Positions 54,135-63,394 of a stretch of DNA of 64,000 bases are shown here, in pieces. How positions within the stretch are numbered: position 1 is the stretch's first letter; the number at the start of each line of letters is the position of its first letter. Under the pieces are notes generated by a model. That model ran no database searches. It saw only the letters and a program-made list of their open reading frames with translations, and was not told where the DNA came from. The stretch lies in contig CAJUND010000011.1 in NCBI GenBank assembly GCA_910587655.1, positions 53,431 to 117,430 on the forward strand, read 5' to 3'. Origin of the DNA: an uncultured Agathobacter sp. GTDB taxonomy: Bacteria; Bacillota; Clostridia; Lachnospirales; Lachnospiraceae. Made by a program: the position numbers and the translations under genes.

Positions 54135-54926
54135 ATGGGAAAACTAAATGTCGCAATTGCAGATGATAATGAGGTTACGAGGGAATTATTAGGGAATATT
54201 GTTTCCGGTGATGATGAACTCAGGCTGGTTGGAACCGCAAAAGATGGTGAAGAAGCGTGTCTTTTAATCAAGGAAAAAGAGCCGGATGTGGTATTACTGG
54301 ATATCGTGATGCCAAAGCTGGATGGTCTTGGTGTGCTGGACAGAATCCGAACAGACCAGACACTGAAGCACCGTCCAACTTTCCTCATGGTCAGTGCAGT
54401 CAGTAATGAAAGAATTACAGAGGATGTGTTTGAGCGAGGGGCAGATTATTTTATTATGAAGCCGTTCGACAACAGTATTATTCTGGACCGCATCAAAACC
54501 GTTTTAAAACGTAAAAATACAAAGGAAATAAGAAAAGTATTTGAAATTGACCGTAGTGAACCGGACTCTCTGAAAACGCTGGAAGAGGATGTTACAGAGA
54601 TTATTCATGAAGTGGGAGTGCCTGCCCATATTAAGGGATACCAGTACTTACGGGAAGCGATTATCATGTCAGTGAACAATATGGATATGTTAAATTCCAT
54701 TACCAAGATACTGTATCCGGGCATTGCAAAAAAGTTTCAGACTACGCCAAGCCGGGTGGAACGTGCCATTCGTCACGCGATTGAAGTGGCATGGAGCAGA
54801 GGAAAAATGGATACACTGGATGATTTGTTTGGCTATACCATAAGCAATGGCAAAGGAAAACCAACAAATTCAGAGTTTATCGCTTTAATTACAGACAAGA
54901 TACGTTTACAGATGAAGAATAAATAG
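54135..54926 (+). CDS. spo0A: Sporulation master regulator Spo0A
   Basis: Response regulator that commits the cell to sporulation when phosphorylated. The 263-residue chain has a receiver domain with D10-D11, phospho-Asp56 (LLDIVMPKLDG) and MKPFD, and the Spo0A-specific C-terminal DNA-binding domain with HIKGYQYLREAI, TPSRVERAIRHAIEVAWSRG and a final helix. It normally follows spoIVB directly; here spoIVB is 35.6 kb upstream. CTAGGAGG precedes the start. glgA follows after 11 bases. Confidence 0.97.
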   Translation: MGKLNVAIADDNEVTRELLGNIVSGDDELRLVGTAKDGEEACLLIKEKEPDVVLLDIVMPKLDGLGVLDRIRTDQTLKHRPTFLMVSAVSNERITEDVFERGADYFIMKPFDNSIILDRIKTVLKRKNTKEIRKVFEIDRSEPDSLKTLEEDVTEIIHEVGVPAHIKGYQYLREAIIMSVNNMDMLNSITKILYPGIAKKFQTTPSRVERAIRHAIEVAWSRGKMDTLDDLFGYTISNGKGKPTNSEFIALITDKIRLQMKNK

Positions 54927-54937
54927 GAGAGAATTAT

Positions 54938-56386
54938 ATGAAGAAGATTCTGTTCGTCTCATCAGAGGCAGTTCCGTATATTAAAACAGGAGGACTGGCA
55001 GACGTTGCGGGTTCCCTGCCAAAGTATTTTGACAAAGAGAAGTATGATGTGCGGGTCATGATTCCCAAATATGCCTGCATGGATGCAGCATTTCTGCCAA
55101 AGCTTCATTTTGTCTGTCATTTTTATGTCAACTTAAACTGGCGTAAACAGTATGTTGGAATTCTGGAAGCGGAATATAAAGGAATTCATTATTATTTTGT
55201 AGACAATGAGTTCTATTTTGCAGGGTCATCTCCATATAACAATATCTATGAAGATGTTGAGAAATTTGCGTATTTTTCCAAGGCGGCATTAAGAAGTCTG
55301 CCGTATATAGATTTTGCACCGGACATTATCCACTGTCATGACTGGCAGACCGGACTGTTACCGGTATTTTTAAGAACTTCTTTTGGTGATGACAGTTTTT
55401 ATGCCGGAATTAAAACAGTTTATTCGATTCATAACCTGCAGTTTCAGGGACGCTGGAAAATTCGTGAGGTTATGGATATTACAGGGCTTCCGGAGCATAT
55501 TTTTAATGCAGGCCAGCTGGAGTCATACGGGGAGGCAAACTACTTAAAAGGTGGTGTTGTTTATTCCGATTTTGTGACAACCGTAAGTCCAAGCTATGCC
55601 GGGGAAATTGCCACGGTGGAAGGCGGTGAAGGATTAGACGGACTGATGGCTGCAAAGCGGGGCAGTCTCTATGGTATTTTGAACGGAATCGATTATGAGG
55701 AGTATAATCCGCAGACCGATCCGCACATCCATGCAAATTTTACAAAAAAGGATGCGCTGGTAGGAAAAAAGAGAAACAAGGCTGCCCTGCAGAAAAAACT
55801 TGGTCTTCCAGTAAATGAGGATGCACTGATGATAGGCATGGTTTCGCGTATGACAAGCCAGAAGGGATTTGATCTGGTTGATTATGCACTGGACGAGCTG
55901 TTATCATCTATGGAGATTCAGTTTGTAATTCTTGGAACGGGAGAAGAGAGGTATGAAAATACCCTGCGGAATTTTCAGGAACGTTATCCTGACAAACTCC
56001 GTGCGCTGATTGGTTATTCCGAAGGGCAGGCGCACCAGATTTATGCCTCCTGTGATGCCTTTCTGATGCCTTCACTATTTGAACCGTGCGGCTTAAGCCA
56101 GATGATTTCCATGCGCTATGGGACACTGCCGGTGGTGCGGGAAACAGGAGGGCTTAAAGATACGGTGCAGCCGTATAATGAATACGAACATACCGGTACA
56201 GGTTTTTCTTTCTGTAATTATAATGCACATGAGATGATGAATATTGTCCGTTATGCTTACAGCATCTTTACAGATCATAAATCAGAGTGGTATGCAATGA
56301 TAGAGCGTGCCATGGCACAGAATTTTTCGTGGAATACATCGGCACGTAAATATGAGGAGCTGTATGACAAAATGACAGAACTTTAA
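54938..56386 (+). CDS. glgA: Glycogen synthase
   Basis: Adds glucose from ADP-glucose to glycogen. The 482-residue GT5-family enzyme has the N-terminal KTGGLADV motif (residues 15-22), HCHDWQTGL, the GT-B C-terminal domain with GMVSRMTSQKGFDL and the E-x7-E type segment PSLFEPCGLSQMISMRYG, read in part. Length is normal. GGAGAGAA lies before the start. It is next to spo0A and may be co-transcribed with it, whereas glgC and glgD are at 5.4-7.8 kb. Confidence 0.96.
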   Translation: MKKILFVSSEAVPYIKTGGLADVAGSLPKYFDKEKYDVRVMIPKYACMDAAFLPKLHFVCHFYVNLNWRKQYVGILEAEYKGIHYYFVDNEFYFAGSSPYNNIYEDVEKFAYFSKAALRSLPYIDFAPDIIHCHDWQTGLLPVFLRTSFGDDSFYAGIKTVYSIHNLQFQGRWKIREVMDITGLPEHIFNAGQLESYGEANYLKGGVVYSDFVTTVSPSYAGEIATVEGGEGLDGLMAAKRGSLYGILNGIDYEEYNPQTDPHIHANFTKKDALVGKKRNKAALQKKLGLPVNEDALMIGMVSRMTSQKGFDLVDYALDELLSSMEIQFVILGTGEERYENTLRNFQERYPDKLRALIGYSEGQAHQIYASCDAFLMPSLFEPCGLSQMISMRYGTLPVVRETGGLKDTVQPYNEYEHTGTGFSFCNYNAHEMMNIVRYAYSIFTDHKSEWYAMIERAMAQNFSWNTSARKYEELYDKMTEL

Positions 56387-56436
56387 TTCCTGTTATTAAT
56401 TAGTTCTCTTGTGCCGGACCAGTCAATTTATTTGGT

Positions 56437-57306
56437 TCAGGAAGTAATGATTTTTGTCCTGCGGTTAAAATAATACGCATGATCAGAAAGAATTTCATCA
56501 TCAGCAAGCTGTGATTCGTTGACTTCCCTTACCATTTGTGTATATTTTTCAAGGGTAGCAGAATCAGCAGAATCGACCGGAATCAGAATTACTTCGTGAA
56601 TACTGCTTGGAAGAATCACGAGGTTTTTGTGAAAGAGGTCTGCGGTTTCCTGCAGCATCTTTTCGTAGAGTATCACAGAAGCTCCATTGGTCCGGTACTG
56701 GTTGGACATAACATACATCGGGAGTTTACAGATGTCATTGTGTTCCTTTAACAGTGTCTGCATTGGCAGAAATTCCGGTGGAAGAAGAAGGGGTGTATTT
56801 TTTTCCGCTATCCGGCGGAGTTCGTCAACTGTTACATTCCACATGGAAAGATGATGGTTGTGAACCAGAATATTTGCCTGGTTGTTTTTGTCTGCATGAA
56901 GCATACAGTAGAAAATTACGGCAAGATCCTGAAACCGGTAATAGGGAACATCCTCTAAAAGCTCTTCATTTTTTTTATAATTAACCAGCCGCATGACAAT
57001 TCGGGAAGATGCCCTGCGGTAGTCAGTAAATGCACTGGTGTCGAAATCTTCTGTTGGAAGATGGCTGAAATATGCCGAAAGAATATCATCATAGATATCT
57101 TCCAGACACACGCCTTCAAGATAACGGTGATAATAGGGCTGGAGATAAATGGTTGGCGAAACGTTTACATCTGGCTGCATAATAACCAGACCATCGCAGC
57201 GTCTGCCATTATTTTTCATAACCGGATGAATTTCCAGTTTCACATCTGCATCGATACGGTTTGTGAGCTGGGTTTTAATTGTTGTTAAAAATTCCTGATA
57301 GTTCAT
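56437..57306 (-). CDS. DUF5688-type protein of unknown function
   Basis: A 289-residue soluble protein resembling the DUF5688 family common in Lachnospiraceae (recalled, not searched). The start at 57306 follows GGAG by 4 bases; a start six codons further upstream is less likely. Typical blocks are RRCDGLVIMQPDVNVSPTIYLQPYY near residue 40 (read in part), FQDLAVIFYCML, PMYVMSNQYRTNGASVILY (read in part), LPSSIHEVILIP and a C-terminal LSDHAYYFNRRTKII. No signal peptide or catalytic motif is seen. Members often occur as scattered single genes. Convergent with glgA. Confidence 0.75.
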   Translation of the reverse strand: MNYQEFLTTIKTQLTNRIDADVKLEIHPVMKNNGRRCDGLVIMQPDVNVSPTIYLQPYYHRYLEGVCLEDIYDDILSAYFSHLPTEDFDTSAFTDYRRASSRIVMRLVNYKKNEELLEDVPYYRFQDLAVIFYCMLHADKNNQANILVHNHHLSMWNVTVDELRRIAEKNTPLLLPPEFLPMQTLLKEHNDICKLPMYVMSNQYRTNGASVILYEKMLQETADLFHKNLVILPSSIHEVILIPVDSADSATLEKYTQMVREVNESQLADDEILSDHAYYFNRRTKIITS

Positions 57307-57395
57307 GCTTCTCCTTTTAAGCATGGAATACCCATATTCTGAAACATAACTGCTTACAGTTTGTTATATTTGTCCGGGAAGATTTACTGATAAAG

Positions 57396-57429
57396 AAGAC
57401 CACGACGTATGGTTTTACGCCGTGGTCTT
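57396..57429 (-). terminator. Terminator of the potABCD operon
   Basis: AAGACCACG (57396-57404) pairs with CGTGGTCTT (57421-57429). On the minus strand the stem is followed by CTTTATC. It lies 44 bases after the potD stop. Confidence 0.65.
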
Positions 57430-57472
57430 ACTGTATCATATTTCCAAATTAAAAAACAATAGAACTTTAGTA

Positions 57473-58546
57473 CTAGTCAGCCAGAAGTTCCTGCCAGAGT
57501 TTACTGTAAAGTGTGGATTCTTCATCAGAAAGAGCCGTAAATATTTCACATCGTTTAATGGTATCAGCACTTGGATTAATAGCTTCATTGTTTTTAACAG
57601 TTTCATTTTGTTTTTCTACAACTGCTGTAATGGGAGAAGCGTACTGTACATATTCAAAATTCTTATCCGCAATCTCCTCGCGGCAGAGAAAATTCAGAAA
57701 CTGCAGCGCTGCTTTCTTGTCATTGCAGGATTTTGGGACAAACCATGAATCAATCCAGAGGTTGGAGCCTTCTTCCGGAACCGAATATCCAAGGTTGTCA
57801 TTTTCCAGCATGGCAAGGGCGGCTTCACCGGAATAACAGAGGGCAATGCTTGCTTCCTCACTAATCATGGAATCTGATGTTTCATCCACATAATACGCAT
57901 ACACAATGCCGTCCTGTTTTTGTTTTTTCAGACGTTCCAGGGCTTCATTTAAATGCCCCTCCTCCGTTTCATTGAGGGAATATCCGAGGGAAATGAGTGC
58001 CGGTGTAAAGCTGTCCCGCACGGAGTTTTCCATAATGATTTCATCCTCGTAAGTCGGATCCCAGAGGCAGTCCCATGAGGAAACCACGTCTGGCTGTATC
58101 GTATCTTTTTTATACAGCAGACCAAGAGTGCCGTAAAAGTATGGGACTGTATAGTTATGGCTGCTGTCATAGGAAGAACTCATGTCAATAATTGAAGAAT
58201 CCAGGTTTTTATAATTGTCCATTGCCTCAAAATCCATCTGAAGTACTTCCCCTTCCTTAATCAGGCGTTCCACCATATATTCCGAAGAGCAGATAAGGTC
58301 ATAGTCAATGGAGCCGGCTTTGTATTTGGTATACATTTCTTCCGGGCTTTCATATTCTTCGTATTTGATTTTAATTCCGGTTTCTTCTTCAAACTGACGG
58401 ATGACAGATTCATCCATGTATTTTCCGTAATTTAAAACCGTCAGTGATTTAACGTCTTCCCCGTTTTCAGATGAACCGTTTCCGCAGGCACAAAGAGAGC
58501 CTGCCACAGCGATGAGTAATAAAGCAGATACCATTCTTTTTTTCAT
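57473..58546 (-). CDS. potD: Spermidine/putrescine ABC transporter substrate-binding lipoprotein
   Basis: Surface lipoprotein that captures polyamines for PotABC. From the ATG at 58546 (8 bases after AAGGAGG; the ATG at 58552 is too close) it has 357 residues with a lipobox ending LCAC (Cys about 22). Extracellular motifs fit PotD: LTVLNYGKYMDESVIRQFEEETG, read in part, YDLICSSEYMVERLI, NYTVPYFYGTLGLLY and NLWIDSWFVPKS. Last gene of potABCD. Confidence 0.93.
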   Translation of the reverse strand: MKKRMVSALLLIAVAGSLCACGNGSSENGEDVKSLTVLNYGKYMDESVIRQFEEETGIKIKYEEYESPEEMYTKYKAGSIDYDLICSSEYMVERLIKEGEVLQMDFEAMDNYKNLDSSIIDMSSSYDSSHNYTVPYFYGTLGLLYKKDTIQPDVVSSWDCLWDPTYEDEIIMENSVRDSFTPALISLGYSLNETEEGHLNEALERLKKQKQDGIVYAYYVDETSDSMISEEASIALCYSGEAALAMLENDNLGYSVPEEGSNLWIDSWFVPKSCNDKKAALQFLNFLCREEIADKNFEYVQYASPITAVVEKQNETVKNNEAINPSADTIKRCEIFTALSDEESTLYSKLWQELLAD

Positions 58547-58564
58547 TTTCATATCCTCCTTAAA

Positions 58565-59335
58565 TCAGTTTGGTTTTCTTCCAGGACGGACATTTCCAGC
58601 CAGAAGAATCAGCAGTACAGCAAAAAAGAGTATTGTTGACAGTGCATATAATTCCGGTTTTACTCCTTTGCGCAGTTCCGTATAGAGCATGGTGGAAAGC
58701 GTATTAACCCCCGCACCCTTGGTAAAATATGTGATAGAAAAATCATCCAGCGACATTGTAACAGCCATCATAAATCCTGAAAAAACAGCAGGACGGATTT
58801 CCGGCCAGGTAACTTTGTAAAAAGCATATCCAGGGGACGCCCCCAGATCCAGCGCAGCTTCGTATGTACTGCGGTTGACAGCTTTTAATTTTGGCAGTAC
58901 GTTTAAAATTATATAGGGGATACTGAATGTGATATGCGCAATCAGTACAGTCACAAATCCTAGATCCATGAATTTTACAAACAGAAGCATCATGGAAATG
59001 CCGGTTACAATATCAGCATTTAGCATAGGAATATTTGTTGCGCCCAGATAGAGTGCCTGCCCTTTTTTTTTCATCGAAGCAATGCCAAATGCAGCCAGTG
59101 TCCCAATCAGCGTGGAAATAACGGCAGATATAAAGGTAATCTGTAAGGTCGTCATAAATGCGGACATAATGGTTTCATTCTGAAAACATCCCAGGTACCA
59201 CTGGAATGTAAAGCCGCCCCATTTTACTTTTGTGCGGGAATTGTTAAAAGACAATGCAACCAGCACAATAATCGGCAGATAGAGGAATGCAAAAACCAGA
59301 AACAGATAAAGCCTTGAAATACATTTTTTTATCAT
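58565..59335 (-). CDS. potC: Spermidine/putrescine ABC transporter permease PotC
   Basis: A 256-residue membrane permease with six predicted segments, YLPIIVLVALSFNNSR at the N-terminus and the EAA loop EAALDLGASPGYAFYKVTWPEIRP (read in part) that contacts the ATPase. The start overlaps the potB stop (ATGA). Confidence 0.93.
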   Translation of the reverse strand: MIKKCISRLYLFLVFAFLYLPIIVLVALSFNNSRTKVKWGGFTFQWYLGCFQNETIMSAFMTTLQITFISAVISTLIGTLAAFGIASMKKKGQALYLGATNIPMLNADIVTGISMMLLFVKFMDLGFVTVLIAHITFSIPYIILNVLPKLKAVNRSTYEAALDLGASPGYAFYKVTWPEIRPAVFSGFMMAVTMSLDDFSITYFTKGAGVNTLSTMLYTELRKGVKPELYALSTILFFAVLLILLAGNVRPGRKPN

Positions 59336-60147
59336 CGTGCCGTATCCTCCCTGTCAAATAGGTTTACAAGCGCCATACTTGCGATTACAAAAATCATCAG
59401 AACAAAGGAAAGCCCGCTTCCGGCATTCCACTGCATTCCCTGCATAAAATCCTGTTCTATGACATTTCCAATTAAAAGCACCTGTCCGCCGCCAAGTACC
59501 TGCGAAATTGCAAAAGAAGTCAGCGATGGTACAAAAACCATGACAATTCCGCTGATAATCCCGGATACCGTAAGCGGCAGAATAATTTTGAAAAAAATAG
59601 TAATACTGTTTGCACCAAGATCCTGCGCAGCTTCAATCCAGTCCCTGCGAATACGGGTCATGGAATTATAAATCGGCAGAAGCATAAACGGAAGAAAATC
59701 ATAAACCATTCCGAGTACCACAGCCGCCGGGGTATTAATCATGCTGATATCCGGCAGGCCGATGCCTTCCAGCAGTGTGTTGACCACACCGTTTTTGGAT
59801 AACAGCAGTTTCCATGCCAGAATACGGAGCATAAAATTCATCCACATCGGGAGCATAAAAATAAATACAACAAATCCCTGGTTCTTAAACTGTATCCGGC
59901 TTAAAATCATGGCAAGCGGATAGGAGAGAAGCAGACAGATGATGGTACAGATAATTCCAAGCTTTAAAGAAAGCCCGATTGCTTTCCGGTTGGTTTCCGC
60001 GCCGATTGCAAAAATATATTCCAGAGTAAACATTCCGTCTGCATTTGTGAATGCATAGTACAGAATCATTAGTACGGGCAGGAGAATAAAGCCCGCAATC
60101 CAGAGCAGGTAAGGTCCGGCAAGGAACTGCTGTTTTAATTTACTCAT
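59332..60147 (-). CDS. potB: Spermidine/putrescine ABC transporter permease PotB
   Basis: A 271-residue permease with six predicted membrane segments and the EAA loop EAAQDLGANSITIFFKIILP. The start at 60147 (ATGAGTAA) overlaps the end of potA by 8 bases; a TTG one codon earlier is possible. Partner of PotC in the membrane channel. Confidence 0.93.
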   Translation of the reverse strand: MSKLKQQFLAGPYLLWIAGFILLPVLMILYYAFTNADGMFTLEYIFAIGAETNRKAIGLSLKLGIICTIICLLLSYPLAMILSRIQFKNQGFVVFIFMLPMWMNFMLRILAWKLLLSKNGVVNTLLEGIGLPDISMINTPAAVVLGMVYDFLPFMLLPIYNSMTRIRRDWIEAAQDLGANSITIFFKIILPLTVSGIISGIVMVFVPSLTSFAISQVLGGGQVLLIGNVIEQDFMQGMQWNAGSGLSFVLMIFVIASMALVNLFDREDTAR

Positions 60148-61213
60148 CAATTTCTACCGCCCTTTCATCAGAGGATTCCGGTTTGTGCATAATCTGGATA
60201 TTGAACGGGATTACCTTAATTCCCACATGGGTGCCCACCGGAACATATTTTGTGGTATGAACCAGCCATTCATATCCGTTTGCCTGTACATCCAGTTCGT
60301 AGTGGACGCCTTTAAAGATTAAGGAGGTAACATTCCCTTCCATATATCCGTCTGCAGGTTCCACAAGTTCGACGTCCTCCGGACGGATGACCACATCCAC
60401 GGGAGTGTTTTCACCAAAGCCTTCATCCACACACGGCATTTTTACACTGAGAATCTCCACAAGCCGGTCTTTGATCATGATTCCGTCAATAATGTTGCTG
60501 TGTCCGATAAAATCTGCAACAAAGGCATTTTCCGGTTCATTGTAAATATCCTCCGGCGTACCAATCTGCTGGATATATCCCTGGTTCATGACAACAATGG
60601 TATCAGACATGGTAAGGGCTTCCTCCTGGTCATGTGTCACATAAACAAAAGTAATTCCCAGTTCTTCTTTCAGACGGATTAATTCGTACTGCATGTTCTG
60701 CCTTAACTTAAGGTCAAGCGCACCCAGTGGTTCATCCAGCAGAAGTACCTTTGGTTCATTAACAATGGCACGTGCAATGGCAATGCGCTGCTGCTGGCCG
60801 CCTGAAAGGGAATGTACAGAACGCTTCTCATATCCGTCAAGGTTTACTAATTTTAATGCATATTTAATTTTATCTTCAATATAACTTTTACTTTTCCTGC
60901 TGATTTTCAGACCAAATGCAATATTTTCAGCAATGGACATATGTGGAAAAAGAGAGTACTTTTGAAATACAGTATTGAGTTTACGCTCGTTTGCAGGAAG
61001 GCGGGTAATGTCCTTTCCGTCAAAAAAAATCTGCCCGGTATCAGGCATTTCAAATCCGCCCAGCATACGTAACGTGGTGGTTTTTCCGCAGCCGGAAGGT
61101 CCAAGCAGCGTGAGAAATTCATTTTCCCTGATATAGAGGTTAAACTCATCCAGCACAGGAGTCTGTTCAAAGGATTTTGATATATCTATAAAATCTATTA
61201 AATGTTTACTCAT
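60140..61213 (-). CDS. potA: Spermidine/putrescine ABC transporter ATPase PotA
   Basis: Energises polyamine uptake. The 357-residue protein has Walker A LGPSGCGKTTTLRMLGG (about 38-54), signature LSGGQQQRIAIARAI, Walker B LLLDEPLGALD, the H-loop YVTHDQEEALTMSD and a C-terminal TOBE regulatory domain (about 270-345). First gene of the operon, with a strong promoter upstream. The substrate is assigned from the whole potABCD set. Confidence 0.94.
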   Translation of the reverse strand: MSKHLIDFIDISKSFEQTPVLDEFNLYIRENEFLTLLGPSGCGKTTTLRMLGGFEMPDTGQIFFDGKDITRLPANERKLNTVFQKYSLFPHMSIAENIAFGLKISRKSKSYIEDKIKYALKLVNLDGYEKRSVHSLSGGQQQRIAIARAIVNEPKVLLLDEPLGALDLKLRQNMQYELIRLKEELGITFVYVTHDQEEALTMSDTIVVMNQGYIQQIGTPEDIYNEPENAFVADFIGHSNIIDGIMIKDRLVEILSVKMPCVDEGFGENTPVDVVIRPEDVELVEPADGYMEGNVTSLIFKGVHYELDVQANGYEWLVHTTKYVPVGTHVGIKVIPFNIQIMHKPESSDERAVEIDE

Positions 61214-61261
61214 TCTTCATCTGCCCCATATCGTTCATTATAATTGAAAGAAACAAATTTT

Positions 61262-61289
61262 ATTGTATAGGATTATGCCTGAATGTCAA
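61262..61289 (-). promoter_or_regulatory. Promoter of potABCD
   Basis: On the minus strand a perfect TTGACA (61289-61284), 16-base spacer, TACAAT (61267-61262). The leader to potA is about 45 bases. Confidence 0.75.
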
Positions 61290-61316
61290 GCAATATCTGC
61301 TTTTTTATTTTTAGGG

Positions 61317-61345
61317 TTGATTTTGTGGTCCGGATTTGGTAATAT
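61317..61345 (+). promoter_or_regulatory. Promoter of tRNA-Thr
   Basis: TTGATT (61317-61322), 17-base spacer, TAATAT (61340-61345), 24 bases before the tRNA. Confidence 0.6.
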
Positions 61346-61368
61346 ACTTAAAGTGATAGCAGATATGT

Positions 61369-61441
61369 GCCAATATGGCTCAGTTGGTAGAGCGGCGCAT
61401 TCGTAATGCGTAGGTCAGGGGTTCGAGTCCCCTTATTGGCT
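61369..61441 (+). tRNA. tRNA-Thr (anticodon CGT)
   Basis: A 73-base cloverleaf. The acceptor stem GCCAATA pairs with TATTGGC, the D arm is GGCTCAGTTGGTAGAGC, the anticodon loop TTCGTAA has CGT at 61402-61404, and the T arm AGGGG-TTCGAGT-CCCCT is perfect. The discriminator base is T and CCA is not encoded. It reads ACG codons. Confidence 0.95.
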
Positions 61442-61452
61442 TTGTACGAATG

Positions 61453-61497
61453 GAGCCTCGGTAGATTCAGGAGATGAATCCATCGGGGTTCTTTTTT
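61453..61497 (+). terminator. Terminator of tRNA-Thr
   Basis: A long hairpin (61453-61468 with 61476-61491, including G-T pairs and one mismatch) followed by TTTTTT (61492-61497). Confidence 0.85.
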
Positions 61498-61585
61498 ACT
61501 GTAAAGAAAACATCTGGTTTTCTGCAGTTGCAGGCTGTCCATGGTTATATCCAGAGTGTAAACAAAAAAGGAGGAACATTCAGTT

Positions 61586-62179
61586 ATGAAAAAACAGGTC
61601 GTTATAGAAAAAGGAATGATACTATCGGTGATATTTATAATTCTTGGGGCGGTGGTGTTTTTCTGGGGATCAGATTTTGAGAAGCGTCTGAAAAATCCTG
61701 TGGTGCTTAAGGAAATGACAGAGATGGACTGCAAAACCTTAAATTATGTGGACGGTGAGATAACCGCTTATCTGATGTCATGGGAGTATGATACGGCGAT
61801 GGAAGGGAACCAGAACGACGGGACGCAGAAAACTACCGGTATCAGCGGGAATCATAATATTCTTCTGACAAATTATGATATTTATACGGTTCCCATCCAG
61901 AACGGAAAATATATCCGTGTGCTTGCCGGGAAAAAAGATACAAAGGATTCCCTGGAAAACTTCAATGCCGCAGTGCCGTTTCACGGACTCGTGATTAAAT
62001 CCGGCAAGGCTCTTAACAGCGAGTGGTACAGCAGAATCGATAAATTTAATTCCTCAGCTGTTCTTCCGGATTATATGATTATGGAATTTAACGGAGACAA
62101 CCTGAAATCCATTAAATATCTGGGGATTGTGATGGCTGGTCTTTCCCTGCTTTATATTATCACGAAGGTGGTTAAGTAA
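61586..62179 (+). CDS. Small membrane protein of unknown function
   Basis: A 197-residue protein with one membrane segment at each end (about 11-29 and 177-193) and an extracytoplasmic domain of about 145 residues between them. It is not a family I can name with confidence. The middle has YTVPIQNGKYIRVLAGKKD and AVPFHGLVIKSGKALNSEW. AAGGAGGAA lies 9 bases before the start. The next gene begins directly after its stop, so the two are coupled. Confidence 0.7.
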   Translation: MKKQVVIEKGMILSVIFIILGAVVFFWGSDFEKRLKNPVVLKEMTEMDCKTLNYVDGEITAYLMSWEYDTAMEGNQNDGTQKTTGISGNHNILLTNYDIYTVPIQNGKYIRVLAGKKDTKDSLENFNAAVPFHGLVIKSGKALNSEWYSRIDKFNSSAVLPDYMIMEFNGDNLKSIKYLGIVMAGLSLLYIITKVVK

Positions 62180-62692
62180 ATGGATGAAAACAGTTACAGC
62201 CAGAAACAGCTTGATGACCTCTGCCAGTCAATGATAGAGTTTTTTGCCGGGGATCCTAAGAGAATCCAGCATTTTATGAAAGTACACAGTTTTGCCCGGA
62301 TTATCGGCACAAAGGAAGGCATGGATCCGGTATCCCTTAGTATCCTTGAGGCAGCTGCATATACCCATGATATTGGCATCCGTCCTGCAGAAGAAAAATA
62401 CGGCAGATGCGACGGCAGGCTTCAGGAGCAGGAAGGACCGACGGTCGCCCAGAAGCTGTTATCGGATATTGGTTTTGAAAATTACATGACAGAGAGAATC
62501 TGTTACCTTGTGGGACACCACCATAGCTATGATCAGATAGAGGGACTGGATTACCAGATCCTGGTGGAAGCGGACCTGCTTGTGAACCTGTACGAGGACG
62601 ATGCCGGTGAAAAAGGGATTCTGGCTGCGTACCGCAATATTTTCCGTACGGAAAGCGGCAGAAACATCTGCAGGCAGATGTTTGCAATATAG
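62180..62692 (+). CDS. HD-domain phosphohydrolase-like protein
   Basis: A 170-residue protein of the HD superfamily. The metal-binding pattern is seen as an early His (RIQHFMKVHSFARII), THDIG (HD at about 68-69), and a later GHHHSY and VEADLLVNL. It resembles small YfbR/YqeK-like or HDIG phosphohydrolases; the substrate cannot be told. It overlaps no neighbour, and queH follows 22 bases later. Confidence 0.8.
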   Translation: MDENSYSQKQLDDLCQSMIEFFAGDPKRIQHFMKVHSFARIIGTKEGMDPVSLSILEAAAYTHDIGIRPAEEKYGRCDGRLQEQEGPTVAQKLLSDIGFENYMTERICYLVGHHHSYDQIEGLDYQILVEADLLVNLYEDDAGEKGILAAYRNIFRTESGRNICRQMFAI

Positions 62693-62714
62693 GAATGAAC
62701 CAGGGACAGGGCTT

Positions 62715-63377
62715 ATGAACAGGATAAATTATGAACAGGTAATGGAACGCCTGATTCTTGAGAACTGCAGCGGGGACCGGGTGCCGAGGCTTCTTCTGCA
62801 CAGCTGCTGCGCTCCATGCAGTTCTTATTGTATTGAACGTCTGGCCGCACATTTTTATGTGACGGTCTTTTATTACAATCCCAATATTTATCCACCGGAA
62901 GAATACCATATACGCGCACGTGAGCAGGAACGGTTTATCAAAGAGTTTCCCGCGAAGTATCCGCTGTCCTTCGTGGAAGGAAGCTATGATACCGAAAAGT
63001 TTTACGGGCTTGTGAAGGGGATGGAGCATCTTCCGGAGGGGGACAGGCGCTGTTTTGCCTGTTATGAGATGCGTCTGCGGGAGACCGCAGAATATGCAGA
63101 CAGCCGCGGATATGATTTTTTTACAACCACATTATCGATCAGCCCGTTAAAAAATGCAGAAAAACTGAATGAAATCGGAAAGAAGCTGGAGCTGGAATAC
63201 CGTCCGGCGTATCTGTACTCCGATTTCAAAAAGAAGAACGGATACAGACGTTCAACAGAGATTTCAAAAGAATACAATATGTACCGCCAGTATTACTGCG
63301 GGTGCATATATTCAAAAAAAGAGCGTGATGCACAGATTGCACTGCGAAATCCGGCAGACAGAACAGACAATGATTGA
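62715..63377 (+). CDS. queH: Epoxyqueuosine reductase QueH
   Basis: Reduces epoxyqueuosine to queuosine in tRNA, the last step of Q synthesis, by the non-cobalamin route (formerly DUF208). The 220-residue chain has LLLHSCCAPCSSYC with the Cys pair, RCFACYEMRL with a second Cys pair, TTTLSISPLKN, and YCGCIYS at the C-terminus. These Cys bind the metal and iron-sulfur sites. The start at 62715 follows GGGACAGG; a longer in-frame start at 62601 would overlap the HD-domain gene. Confidence 0.92.
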   Translation: MNRINYEQVMERLILENCSGDRVPRLLLHSCCAPCSSYCIERLAAHFYVTVFYYNPNIYPPEEYHIRAREQERFIKEFPAKYPLSFVEGSYDTEKFYGLVKGMEHLPEGDRRCFACYEMRLRETAEYADSRGYDFFTTTLSISPLKNAEKLNEIGKKLELEYRPAYLYSDFKKKNGYRRSTEISKEYNMYRQYYCGCIYSKKERDAQIALRNPADRTDND

Positions 63378-63394
63378 AAGAGAGGAATTTACTT

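Noticed and set aside
56387..56436. Terminator between glgA and the DUF5688-type gene
   Set aside because: A weak stem GGACCA/TGGTTC (56416-56438) exists but has a G-T pair, a long loop, no T-run and overlaps the neighbour's end.
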